From: Cerrena zonata
Lineage: Eukaryota > Basidiomycota > Agaricomycetes > Polyporales > Cerrenaceae
Length of the DNA stretch: 64,000 nucleotides
Reading direction: 5' to 3'
NCBI GenBank assembly: GCA_038087015.1
Contig: JASBNA010000007.1
Span: 1,488,001-1,552,000, forward strand
Shown: in pieces, positions 12,156 through 22,412 of the stretch
Layout of the letters: each line of letters starts with the position of its first letter
Position numbering within the stretch: position 1 is the stretch's first letter
Position numbers and translations under genes: made by a program
Notes under the pieces: model-generated
Told to the model about the DNA's origin: nothing
Seen by the model: the letters and a program-made list of their open reading frames with translations, nothing else
Databases searched by the model: none

Positions 12156-12901
12156 ATGGCTCGATTCTATACTACCTTTGTCATCCCCTTCCTTGCTCTC
12201 CTTCTTACTCTTGGCACTACTGCTGTCGTTGCTGACGACATTCAGAGGTACCTTGCTGCACACAATTCCGTGCGGGCCCAACATGGTGCCAAGAATTTGG
12301 TCTGGAACGCTACGTCTGCCGGAAAGGCACAGAGCTGGGCTAACAGATGCCAGTTCCAACACTCCGGGGGATCTTTGGGACCTTTGGGAGGTACGTTGCC
12401 GTCGTTGTATTTTCTCGATATATATTCGACTACGAACTTACACACAATTGTGATTCCCGCAGAGAACCTGGCCGCTGGCTTTGGGGGCGGCTACAACATT
12501 GAGAAAGCGATCAAGTCTTGGACCGATGAAGTTTGTGAGTCCATTCTAACCATTTGCGTCCGCGATCTCCATTACCCGCAGACTAATATTTGAATCCAGC
12601 CAGTTATAATCCGAACAACCCTCAACCTTCCCACTTCACTCAGGTAGTCTGGAAGAGCACGACCTCGGTCGGCTGCGCTGTCAAAACCTGCAACAATATC
12701 TTCCCTGGTAACGTGAGTGTACACCACATCGAAGTTTCTCGTGATATTTAATTTGTTTGCACGTTAGGACGCACTGTTCTTCGTGTGTGAATACTTCCCA
12801 GCAGGTAACGTCATTGGGCAGTTCCCGTAAGTTCTGATGTCGATGTCGACACTCTCAGTCAAGATACTGAGCTCATCTTTAGACAAAACGTCCAACCTTG
12901 A
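12156..12901 (+). CDS. Secreted CAP superfamily (SCP/TAPS, PR-1/Pry-like) protein, copy 2
   Basis: Paralogue of the CAP gene at 5608. Exons: 12156-12390, 12463-12534, 12600-12712, 12768-12826, 12883-12901; every intron falls at the same codon and phase as in copy 1. The signal peptide (about residues 1-24, hydrophobic core ending in TTAVVADD) leads directly into the CAP core without the acidic insert of copy 1. Key elements are HNSVRAQHGAKNLVW, SHFTQVVWKSTTSVGCAVKT and FFVCEYFP, ending QNVQP. Expected to be exported and to bind small hydrophobic molecules, as Pry proteins do. Its stop lies only 83 bp from the stop of the convergent ketopantoate reductase gene. Confidence 0.93.
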
Positions 12902-12984
12902 AGCACGAAGTGTGAACGCCTGACGGAAATTGAAACCCCTCCTATTATCAGAAATGAATACATCGTTTGATCCGTTTCTCGTTA

Positions 12985-14326
12985 TTATTGCCTGTCACCC
13001 AGTAAGCCTCTCTGAATAACATTCAGCCCAGCATAAATGACCTCCAGCCTCGGAACTGCAACGCCAGTCGCCTTAGCTCTTTTCAACACACCACCGACAA
13101 TTGCTTCAACCTCCATGGGGCGCCCCGCCTCGAGATCCACTAACATCGAGGGCTTGAACACGGATTTCTGATTTTCATGTTCAATAATGGCGATACAAAC
13201 AGAATCAGATAGAACATCCGTGACTGCAGGCGACGGAGGCAGGCTTGCACGCGCAACTAGGAGAACCTCTAGCATGATTTCGACGAGCAAGGTGCGTGCT
13301 GTGGGTGTTGCTAGAACTTCGCCTACGTTGGCTCGGGTCAGGGTACAGACTGTTGAGAAGGATGCATTCCTGTGTTTCGTGTAAGGTTAAAAGCCCATCT
13401 AAGCTCGGTATAACGGTTAGAGAAGATTTACCAGAGAACTTTACGCCATCGGGCGATATCGATATCTTCAGCTGCTTCTGGATTAGTACTGCCGGCTCTA
13501 AGAAGGTCACAGAAAACATCTAGTTGCTTGATCGCGGTGTTTTTGGAGAACCTTGTCGCATATTTGGTATGGGAAGCTTGAGGACGGTGATATCCTAATA
13601 CTAGTTTTTCGTTTCCATGTTGGGTTACCTTTTTACCGCCGTCGATCATCGTTGTGTCTACCCAAGCACATCCAGAAATGACGGTATTCCCTAGGTTATG
13701 CTCGTCCAGCCAATCCAGGATATCGTCCTCGATCCCGATACCGTTTTGGAGTAAAACAATTGTGGTATCGGAGGAACTCGATAGCGTTGCTAACAGAGGG
13801 AGGATGATATCGGTTGTCTTCTTTACTTCCGGAACGCATTTCGTAGCGCAGACGATAAATGAATATTGTCGGTCTGCCGCTTCTGCGACAGAACGAACCA
13901 CTGTTCAAAAGGTGTCAATAAGTCGGTATTACCAGATCGAGTTGGTATTCCAATAACCTCGATGCGGTCTCCAAGCGTCGATAGTTCCAATACAGTCCGA
14001 TACTATCATCAGGCCATGCTCTACAGGATGGGTGTTGCTTAGCCTCGAACACAGGAAATCCAGGAGTCGACCGATTGAGACGAACCATGCATGGTTTGAT
14101 AGTTGGACCTTCGAGAACATCGTATATTGTGGTCTGAGTTTACGTATAGTATTAACATCGGATAGGCAATCCTTACCTGCACACTGATGTTATTTTTGCC
14201 CTGGAGGATCGCTCAAGGGCACAAGCATATAATGCCCCAATAGCTACAATGATACGAATTCAGTGAGCATGAAGCAGGGACTATAGACTCACCTCCAAAG
14301 CCAACGAGGCATATTTCGTCTGTCAT
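12985..14326 (-). CDS. 2-dehydropantoate 2-reductase (ketopantoate reductase, ApbA/PanE family)
   Basis: Catalyses NADPH-dependent reduction of ketopantoate to pantoate in pantothenate/CoA synthesis, or a related oxo-acid reduction. Exons on the minus strand: 14326-14293, 14243-14177, about 14037-13958, 13900-13432, 13369-12985. The start gives MTDEICLVGFGAIGALYACA, a dinucleotide-binding GxGxxG. Then come WRPHRVVRSVAEA, IVCATK, LLQNGIGIE (conserved NGxG) and RWRKVLWNASFSTVCTLT with the family's catalytic Lys and Asn. The C-terminal all-helical domain ends IQRGLLGDRQ. The third exon start is uncertain: the preceding intron would be about 140 nt, long for this genome, but only that choice leads into EHGLMIVSDCIGTIDAWRPHR in frame. 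Fungal genomes have several paralogues, so the true substrate may differ. Confidence 0.88.
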
Positions 14327-14716
14327 CACTTTTCTATAAAGCAGTGCCTAGTATCTTGTGAGAATGTCGGATGTAGGAAGATGGTAATGGTACTGATCAG
14401 AGAGGTAGCTCACTTCAGCAACTGCCTTTGTTGGGAAGGAGTTATGCGAGTCGAATACATCATTCGCGTCGAAAGTAGTTTATCATCCACACACAAGATT
14501 TGAACTTTCCAATGTAAAATTGGACAGGTTCTTTTCAGAAGTTTTACTTTTTTGCAATGCTTTCTTAGGTATCAAATGTTGATGATAGTACTTTAACTTG
14601 AGTAGTACATTTACATACCCCTTCTTGCAAACAAGTAGCAACTGTTGACAAGAAATGGATGATATTCAAGTATTCAACTGCAAGATTCAGAGGGAGACTG
14701 CTGTACAAAAGTGGCA
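14327..14716. other. Intergenic, A/T-rich
   Basis: Holds the promoter of the ketopantoate reductase gene and the 3' end of the Glu-rich gene. I see nothing else. Confidence 0.5.
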
Positions 14717-16312
14717 TTACAAATAATTTGGTATGAGAAGTCCTTTAACCTCTTCATCATCCTGCTCCTCCTCTGCATACTCCATATCCACATCTACAAT
14801 CTGCCATTCATCCTCTCCCTCCTCATCTTGATCCAGTATCATTTCCTCCCAGTCTTCCTCCACCTCAAATTGTATTTCTGACACACCTTCAGGTTGAGGT
14901 TGAGGTCCAGGTTGATCCTCCTCCTCCTCCTCCTGGTGCTGGTGCTGGTGCTGGTGCTGGTGCTGGTCTTCCTCCTGCTCCTCTTCCTCCTGCTCCTGCT
15001 CCTCTCCCTGCCTAACTTCCTCCTGTTTGTCCTCCTCCTCTTCCTCTTCCTCCTGCTCCTTGTCCTGATCAGCCTGTGCATTCAGAGCCTCCTGGAGTTC
15101 TTGATATTTGGCTGCCTTCCTCTGGTAGGTTTCCTTGGCTTTCTTCAAGCCTGGATTCCCCACCATGAGCTTGGTCAGACAGTCAGCTTTGTCTTGCTCC
15201 CTATCAAGACCCTCAGCTCTCAGATCCCCCTTTCTCCCAAGGAGCTCAGAGAATATGGGATCATCAGGAGGGAGGTTAGCTGACCTGAGGTGGCAGGTCC
15301 TATCATAGTAGGCCTTCCAAGCTTCCCAAATCGATTGTACCTGCGCTCGAGTGAAATCCTTCCAGTCATGGGGGGTGTTGATGGGAATATCAATGGTGTG
15401 AATAGGGTCATCAGCAACCACTTGAAGAACTTCACTATCCCCAGGATTTTCGAGAAGAGCAACTCTGTTTTCTGGTACTAGAATTCAATCAAATAATACA
15501 GATTAACATATAAATGTAAATGTGATGATACGTAGTACTTACAAAGGGATGGATGCCATGGTACCCTGTACTGGTCATCATACCCCAGGCGCTGGTATAC
15601 ATCCCGGGAGTGGGTGCTTGCTCGCCAATAGACATCAAGATATTCAAGGAGGTCACAAGGGATAAATGTTGTCTCCATGTATGCGTATTTCCACGCCATC
15701 CCGATTCCGAACCAGTAGAAATCAATCGCCTGGCGTAGATACCACGCATGAATTCGGAGGTCTTTCTTCAGGGCAAGATTGTTCGAAAAAGCAGAAATCC
15801 GGTGCGAAAGAATTGCGAGGTTGTTGGAGGCCCGAATGAAGTATTCGAGCAGTGGAAGAGTTTTACGAGGTATGAAGTCTTGAATTTTCCTTTCCTTCTT
15901 GGGATCTAGGTCGTAGAGAACGAATGCGACATAGTCTTCCTGGTGCTCATCGCTCGCATAATAGATCCGATGATGCTTCCAGTGTAAGTTTGCTTCTTCC
16001 TCAGAGGCCTCAGCGAAGAGCCAGCAATTAAGCATACGTTGAGGAAGCGTTGCTTCAGTGAAGCAAATGGCCTCAACAATATTGCGCTCAAAGGCGTAGC
16101 CAATGAGATCATGGAAATTGTAGTATGCAGGAGGGATAACAGTGTCCACTAGGACAGTGACACCGGCAAGAAACTCTTCTCTCAGTTCTAATGCCGATGT
16201 GAGTTGAGTACACCGACTACGAGTAAAGCAACGTACTTTTTTCCAAAATTTTCATTGTCTTTTTACTTTTCTCCATTTCCTTCTTCGCTTTTTGAAGCTG
16301 CTTACTGGACAT
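14717..16312 (-). CDS. Unrecognised protein with Glu-rich and His-Gln repeat tail
   Basis: I cannot assign a family. Three exons join in frame: 16312-16237, 16187-15543 and 15477-14717, about 490 residues. The N-terminus is Lys-rich and probably helical (MSSKQLQKAKKEMEKSKK). The middle (about residues 50-235) is rich in aromatic residues, for example YASDEHQEDYVAFVLYDLD and AWYLRQAIDFYWFGIGMAW, and looks like a folded helical domain. The last exon carries DDWK-type segments and then a low-complexity tail: a run of Glu, five His-Gln pairs, and more Asp/Glu before the end GLLIPNYL. The acidic tail might bind basic proteins such as histones; that is only inference. The protein is not membrane-bound or secreted as far as I can see. 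Confidence 0.75.
14917..15060. repeat. CTC/CCT and CTGGTG microsatellite in coding sequence
   Basis: On the plus strand this reads as runs of CCT/CTC triplets interrupted by CTGGTG repeated about five times (about 14935-14970). On the coding minus strand these give poly-Glu and alternating His-Gln. The opposite strand has a leucine-rich open frame (14894-15283), which I regard as a shadow of the repeat. Confidence 0.85.
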
Positions 16313-17321
16313 TTTGAGATGAAGATACGAAAAACAACCAGCCTGGGTAATTGGGGAGAGTGAACGGGTAGGGCTGAGTCGCAGCTCGAAGGTTCCGTAC
16401 CCTTGAACGAATGCGGGATCGTGTCGTGCTCGGGAACTGGTCGAGGCTCCTGCAGCTAAGCTATATTAGTAACGTGTCACGGTGACTGCACATACATAGT
16501 ACATTTCCACTCCACATCTCGGTAAACGTGCGGACTTATGTTACCACATTCCGGTGGCCAAGTAGATGACTCCTAATCTTCATGATGCAAGACTGGCCGA
16601 GATGTTGAGGGTTTTGAGTTTGTGGATATATCTTGAATGAGGTGATTCATGGACGATGATATCATTGAAAACTCTCTATATACTTCGAATCGTCTGGTAA
16701 TCGATGCCTGTAGTTTACTAGTATCAAGCATGCAGTACCTAATCTGCCACACGGTCAACAAACGTCGTAATCGTCATAGTTTTGTGGATACTACATACCG
16801 TGACTTTAACCAGACTCTCATGAGGGCAGGATGATATCCCATTGGGGAGAAGATCTCTATATGCGTCTGTATGCTCTGCTCTAGATACTCGTATTGTCAC
16901 CAGGATCGAGCGTTTGCATACCGCGCAAAGGAAGCTTCTGACGGTGGACAGTCTGTCTTCGTGCATTTTGTTTCATCGTCAAACTTTACATTAGGCCTTA
17001 AATGTTCTGAGACAAAGAAGAACGAATACCGTTGAAGATCGATCGCCGTATTGGTCTGAACTGAAACCAAGGAGGCAACAGGAAAGATTGCCTTTTTGAG
17101 ATGTTCCTGGGCGCATCAGACACGGTCACGGTAAAGCGGAACGCGTCGCGGGGAAATGAATTGATGGCTTGATGGAAGAGTCGCGTTGTTTGGTCAGAAC
17201 AAAGTTGGAATTGGACAAGCGACATTCTCAAGAGGTTGTATTCCCTCGACGGTGCTTGTATCTGAACCCCTCTCATCTCATGCTGTAATTCTATATTGTT
17301 TGCTCTCCATTTGCTTTCGTC
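16313..17321. other. Divergent intergenic region
   Basis: One kilobase between the starts of the Glu-rich gene (minus) and the kinase gene (plus). No frame in it has protein-like features. It should contain both promoters. Confidence 0.5.
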
Positions 17322-20300
17322 ATGCATCCCCCGCAGCCTCCTCAAGACGCTACCGACATTTTCTCGATTACCGACGAAGTCCTCGCCGAAAGATTACAGT
17401 TCATTGAAGAAGTGCGTCATAACTTACTGCCATTTGCTCTAGTTCAGACCTTTGACATGGCGAAACTTAGATTGGGTTTGGAAATTGGGGTAGTGTTTGG
17501 TTATGTCGCCCCAGACCAGATCCAACCTCGTCGACAGACTTGCCGGATACCGACGCAAAGATCGCTGTGAAGTTGGTACACCGATCCAAGACTCCTACGA
17601 CTGCTGCTCGTGTTAGGTCATTGTAAGCACCGTCTCTGTACCTTGCTGTTGCTTGGACTCACTCTCGTCAAGATGGAACGAAATGAAAGTTGTCAGATCC
17701 TTCAAACATGAACCGCACCCGTCTATTATTCCTTTCTATTCCTTTATCATTACTCCTTCATATGCTATGATAACTATGTACGTCGATGCTCTCACCCTCT
17801 ATCTCTGCGTTGTAAGTTAATGTTATCTACCCAGGGCTTACCACCGGAAGCTGGTCCCCGTAGAAGTCGCTGAACATCACGCCAAGGAATGGTTCCATTC
17901 CCTTCTTTCCGGCATCGAATTTCTTCACAAACGTGGTGTGGTTCACAACGACATCAAGTACGGTTGACACTCTTCTTCTCCATATCTCGCCCATGTACTA
18001 ACACTATCCGCATCCACAGGCCCGCTAACATTCTCTTATCCTCCGATAACGTCCCCGTCCTGGTCGACTTCGGTTTCGCCGAACGTTATGATCTTGACGT
18101 CTCTACAGCATTCCACAGCAACCTCTCTTACGGTACTCCAGAAGTACGCTCTTTACGTTTGCATTAATTAATATCACAAATGAACTAATAACCGACTCCA
18201 TTATAGTACCTATCCCCCGAACGCGCCAGGGGTCTTCAACATGATACGCGTAAATCTGATGTCTGGTCTCTCGGCATCACTTTCTTTGAAATCCTCATTG
18301 GACGGACACCATTCGAACATGGGTCTGGTGAGCAGTTCTCTACCAAGGAAGATCTGGAGAAGTATTGGGCTAGGACGGTAAGTCTACTGGATCTTGTGGT
18401 TGTTATGTACGTATGCTGATGTGTACTACTTCCGGTAGATGAAAGGCAAATGGGTTGGCAGCTGGAAGATGTCTAAGCACGTCGAGAAACTGCTCAAGCG
18501 GATGATTGCGCCCAACGCCGATGTCCGATGCACAGCTAGCGATGCCATGGCTGATGTCTATTGGACCATGGACGCTGCGCCACATCGCTCGCATGCACAC
18601 AGTATGTTTCACGTTCTACCCATGTCCGATTATTATAACGTAGCTCATACTGACGAACCTTCGCAGAAAAATCTGCAAGTGTCTCCCAAGTCCTCTCACC
18701 CTCCCTCACCGCCAACCTCAATACCGACGTCTCGAAACTCCTCGACACCATCCCTCCATGGACCTCACGTTCAGGAAAAGAACAAATTCCCGACATCTCT
18801 CCTGAAGCACCTGCTCCTGCTCCTGCTGAGCACAAAGCCCACAAGAGGACGAAGAGCAAGATTCCAGTTCTGGTTGATAAGGAGAACGGTCTCCCAGCTG
18901 CTCTTGCAGGACCACCTGGTCTTTCGAAGACCATGAAGGAGAAAGAAGAAAAGAAGAGTAAACATGCACGATCCCAGAGTCAACCTAAGCTTTTATTGGA
19001 TGACAATAAAGTCAAAGGTGCAACTCAGAGCCGCAAGGGTCTCATTCTCCCTTCTTTGCTTTCGACTTTGTCTCCCATCAAGCATACAGCACCCCTACCT
19101 CCACCAGATATCTCTGCCTCTTTCTCATTGTCTCCACAGTCCTCGAATATCTTCACTTCCCCTACTACGACTAGCACCACTCAAGTCGACGAAAACTCCA
19201 CCCCAGCTACTCTCCCTTCCTCTTCTCACAAGCGAACTACTTCCAATGTCCGACCTGCCCGTAAACCCATGGGTCCTCGGCCAAACTCCTCCTCGTACTC
19301 CTCACCAGACGCTCACTTCTCGCGAGAAGAGTGACATTGTCGCGTTCCTCAACTTCAGCAGTGTCTCTAACCCCGATGTTAGTTATCTGATGGAGAAGGA
19401 CAAGAGTGATACCTGTTCGCTCACGGGGACAGTGCTAGGAGTCGAACGGACCGAGAGAGGGAGAAGGACAAAGAGAACAGCAAGGACAGTATCTCGAAGA
19501 GAAGACGGAGCAATATCTTCTCTGACTTCACGAGTACAGCGAAGAATGTTGATCTCAGCGCTCATACCCTACCACCGATTTCATCCAAAGAGAAACCGTA
19601 TAAAGAGAGGAGTGCGAGGTTGAGAGAGGTGAACCTGCCCTAGTCCTTCGACAGGAAGGAGAATACTCCTTCGCCTCAGGTGTTCGTTCCTCCATCAAAG
19701 AACATCACCTAGCGAGGAGAAGAAAGGGCTCCGTCCGTGATAGGATGCGCGAATGGGAAAGAGATCGAGAGCGGTTGAGGGAGATGCAGAGAGTTGAAGA
19801 GAGATTACGCGAGCTGAAGAGGAGCGTAACGACCTCGAACGTGAAGAGGCCGAGCGTCTTCAAGCAGAGATCGAGGAGCAACAAATTCCTCCAAGCTCAA
19901 GAGGCCAGCAAACGTGAAGAAGAGGAACGTAGACAGCGTGAAGAGAAGAGTTCCTCGCGAGGTGGAACTTGCCAAGGAGAGAGAAGCAGAAAGGATTAGG
20001 GCGAGTGTTAGTGAACGACCATCTGGGATCCCTAGGCTGGCAGTTCAGGTGCCTCCAGTGAGTGTGGAGGAGTTTTCCTCATCGAGTGGGCCGTCGACTC
20101 CAGGACCGGATATGGGGTACATGGGGCCAACTGCGTTGAGTCCTGTGCTTGAGGTCACAGAGGTATCGGACTCGTTTGAACAACGATTCATTGATTCGTA
20201 TACGAGGTCGAATAACGATAACAGCATGAGTATCTTGAAACAGAGTCTTACCAATGCTCTCGGTACGTCTTCTCTCTTGTCAACGTCAAGACGGTTGTTA

Positions 20301-21936
20301 ACATTTGTTCCCTAGATAAAACCTTCCGTCTCTACAAGTCTTCTACTCTCGGTTTCAGTCGCTCAAACCAAGCACTCGATATTTCTGGCTCTGTCGAACC
20401 AGAGGGTGATTCGAGACTCAGTGTGAGCATCAGCGGTAAAGGCTCTTCACAGTGGGATGATGAGGCAGCCCGCGAATGTAAGCCGATCATTCCCGCTTAA
20501 CTTCAGTGTTCGAAATTTATTGATGACGTGCTACTTTTCTTTCCAGCCAAATCATCTCTGCCCATTGTTCGTCAAGCTGCAAAGACCGAACAGGTTGCCG
20601 CTGAGAATCAATTGGATAGGATGACGCTTTGGATCAAGAGCGTTGAGAGTGAGTACTTCGATATACTTCAGTCCTATCTCCAGGTGTTAATGTCTGAAAT
20701 AACTTTGTCAGAGGTAGTAGAGGACGCTCGCCAAAGCTTCGCTGCTTCCGCACCAGCACCGACTCTTCCACCTCTTCCAGTTGCTCCTTCTCGCCCCCAC
20801 TCTCGGGCTATGGATAGAACATTGAACAGCTCCGTCGATAGGTCTCTCCGTCCCAACCGGCTTCCACGCAGAATCCTAGCTGCTAACCAGATCTTTGTCA
20901 ACGAATACGAATCTGGAGAAGTCTCTCCTAGCTTCACCTCCGAGTTCTTCAATTCGGCTCCTCCTTCTGCTGCTCACAACGGTTCCTTCGGGCTCGAACA
21001 CACATTGCCGACGATCCCTTCAGAACCGAAACAGCCCTGCTCCTGTCATTCGCGAACTTCCATCTACACCTAACAAGACCAGGACTAGGACGCGGAGTCA
21101 TACGGTTGTTACACGCTCGCCTGAGGTCAAGAAGGAGAGACCTAGCTTGGAAATTGATACTACTGCATCCCCATCCAAGAGGAGGGAGAAATCCAGGTCA
21201 CAGAATGATTTGTCTAGAGCGATCACCCCTGTCGCCGAGTTGGAGCTTCAGATCGAGAAAAGTGAGTTGTCTATAGGTATCTTTCACTTTCAACGGACTA
21301 ATGGTTAATTTCAATCACAGTGGCTGCCTGGCCTTACTACTCCTAAGCTCCGGCTCAGCGAGATCGTAGACAAGAACGTTTTTGTCTCCAAGTCAACCAC
21401 CAACCTTAGGCATCACTCAAACACCTGAACGCAAACGCAAAGCTCGATGAACTCACCGGCTTCTCCACTACATGTGGAACCCTATCCACCTCGACCTCAG
21501 TCGACGAATCCTGGACCTCCTATGGACACACCTGCGAGAAAACATGTTGAAGGTGTCTACGATAGGTATGTTATTTTCAAGTCAAGCTTGGAAATAAAGT
21601 ATGTTCTGACCCTCGTCGACTTGCAGATTCCTTATGTCTACCACTGGAGTGAAGAGAGCTGGTAAGGGCTACCAGTCCGATAACGGTGGTCCCGTCGGCC
21701 ATATCGCTTCCCCCAAACCTGTTACTCAACGGAAGAAGGAAAACTTCTTCTCGACAAGACGCAAACCTCTCCCTCCTCCAGTCTCTAGTGAAGACTGGCG
21801 CAAGTCAGCAGTGGATGAGTTCGGCGCCATTTGTTCGTCCAAAGACGATGCCCTGCCACATGGCAAGGCTGAGCAAGGACATGGACCCAGCATCGTTCGT
21901 CGTGCTCTCAGGACAATTGTCAATGGCAAGCGGTGA
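17322..21936 (+). CDS. Ser/Thr protein kinase with long disordered tail; tail broken by frame changes
   Basis: The catalytic domain is intact over exons 17322-17411, 17471-17622, 17673-17777, 17835-17957, 18020-18143, 18207-18377 and 18439 to about 18599. It has IGFGNWGSVWLC (Gly loop), AVKLV (Lys), VVHNDIKPANILLS (catalytic loop, HND in place of HRD), DFGFAERYD (DFG), GTPEYLSPERARG, and SDVWSLGITFFEIL. From 18667 a Ser/Pro/Lys-rich tail follows. It stays open to the stop at 19332, but protein-like sequence then continues in other frames with about six frame changes between 19283 and 19960 and another near 21030. Readable later pieces include a Glu/Arg coiled coil and PSFTSEFF. The tail may be a damaged part of the same gene or, less likely, a second gene. 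Kinase subfamily not assigned. Confidence 0.75.
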
Positions 21937-22412
21937 TAGTAGCCGCAGGATTTTTTCAGTCTCGTCTGTTTTTCTCCGTTTGTTGCTCGCTCACTCACCG
22001 CCGCCACTCGTTTGTCTGAAAGGACTTGGGTTTCTCACACATCTTGCATTTTATTTCGGTTTTCTCCTGCATTTATTTCGCATTTGTCGTCATATCTCAT
22101 TGCTTCGTTTTTCTCAGTTGTTTCATATTGCTGTCCTGTTTGCTATCTCCACTCTCATATTTTCACCTCATGGTCTATAGTTTTGTTGAACGTCATTGTT
22201 ACGATCTCATGATATTTTCTCACTATGCTCTCTACGCTGTCTTTCATGCTGACGCACTCTAATGCAATGATTTTATGGTCTGTGACCAATGCAATAAAAT
22301 ATTATGTGAAAGATACAATCTAACTAAAGAAGTCCAGTCGATGCAATGCTACATATACAGTAAGTACAAATCAAGATGTGACAACAGACAGAAAGACAAG
22401 ATCATGAGGGTG
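21937..22412. other. Convergent 3' region
   Basis: T-rich sequence after the kinase stop and before the TPR-like stop, probably both 3' untranslated regions. No gene seen. Confidence 0.5.

Noticed and set aside
14894..15283. Leucine/valine-rich plus-strand frame resembling a membrane protein
   Set aside because: It is the exact antisense of the Glu and His-Gln repeats in the minus-strand gene.
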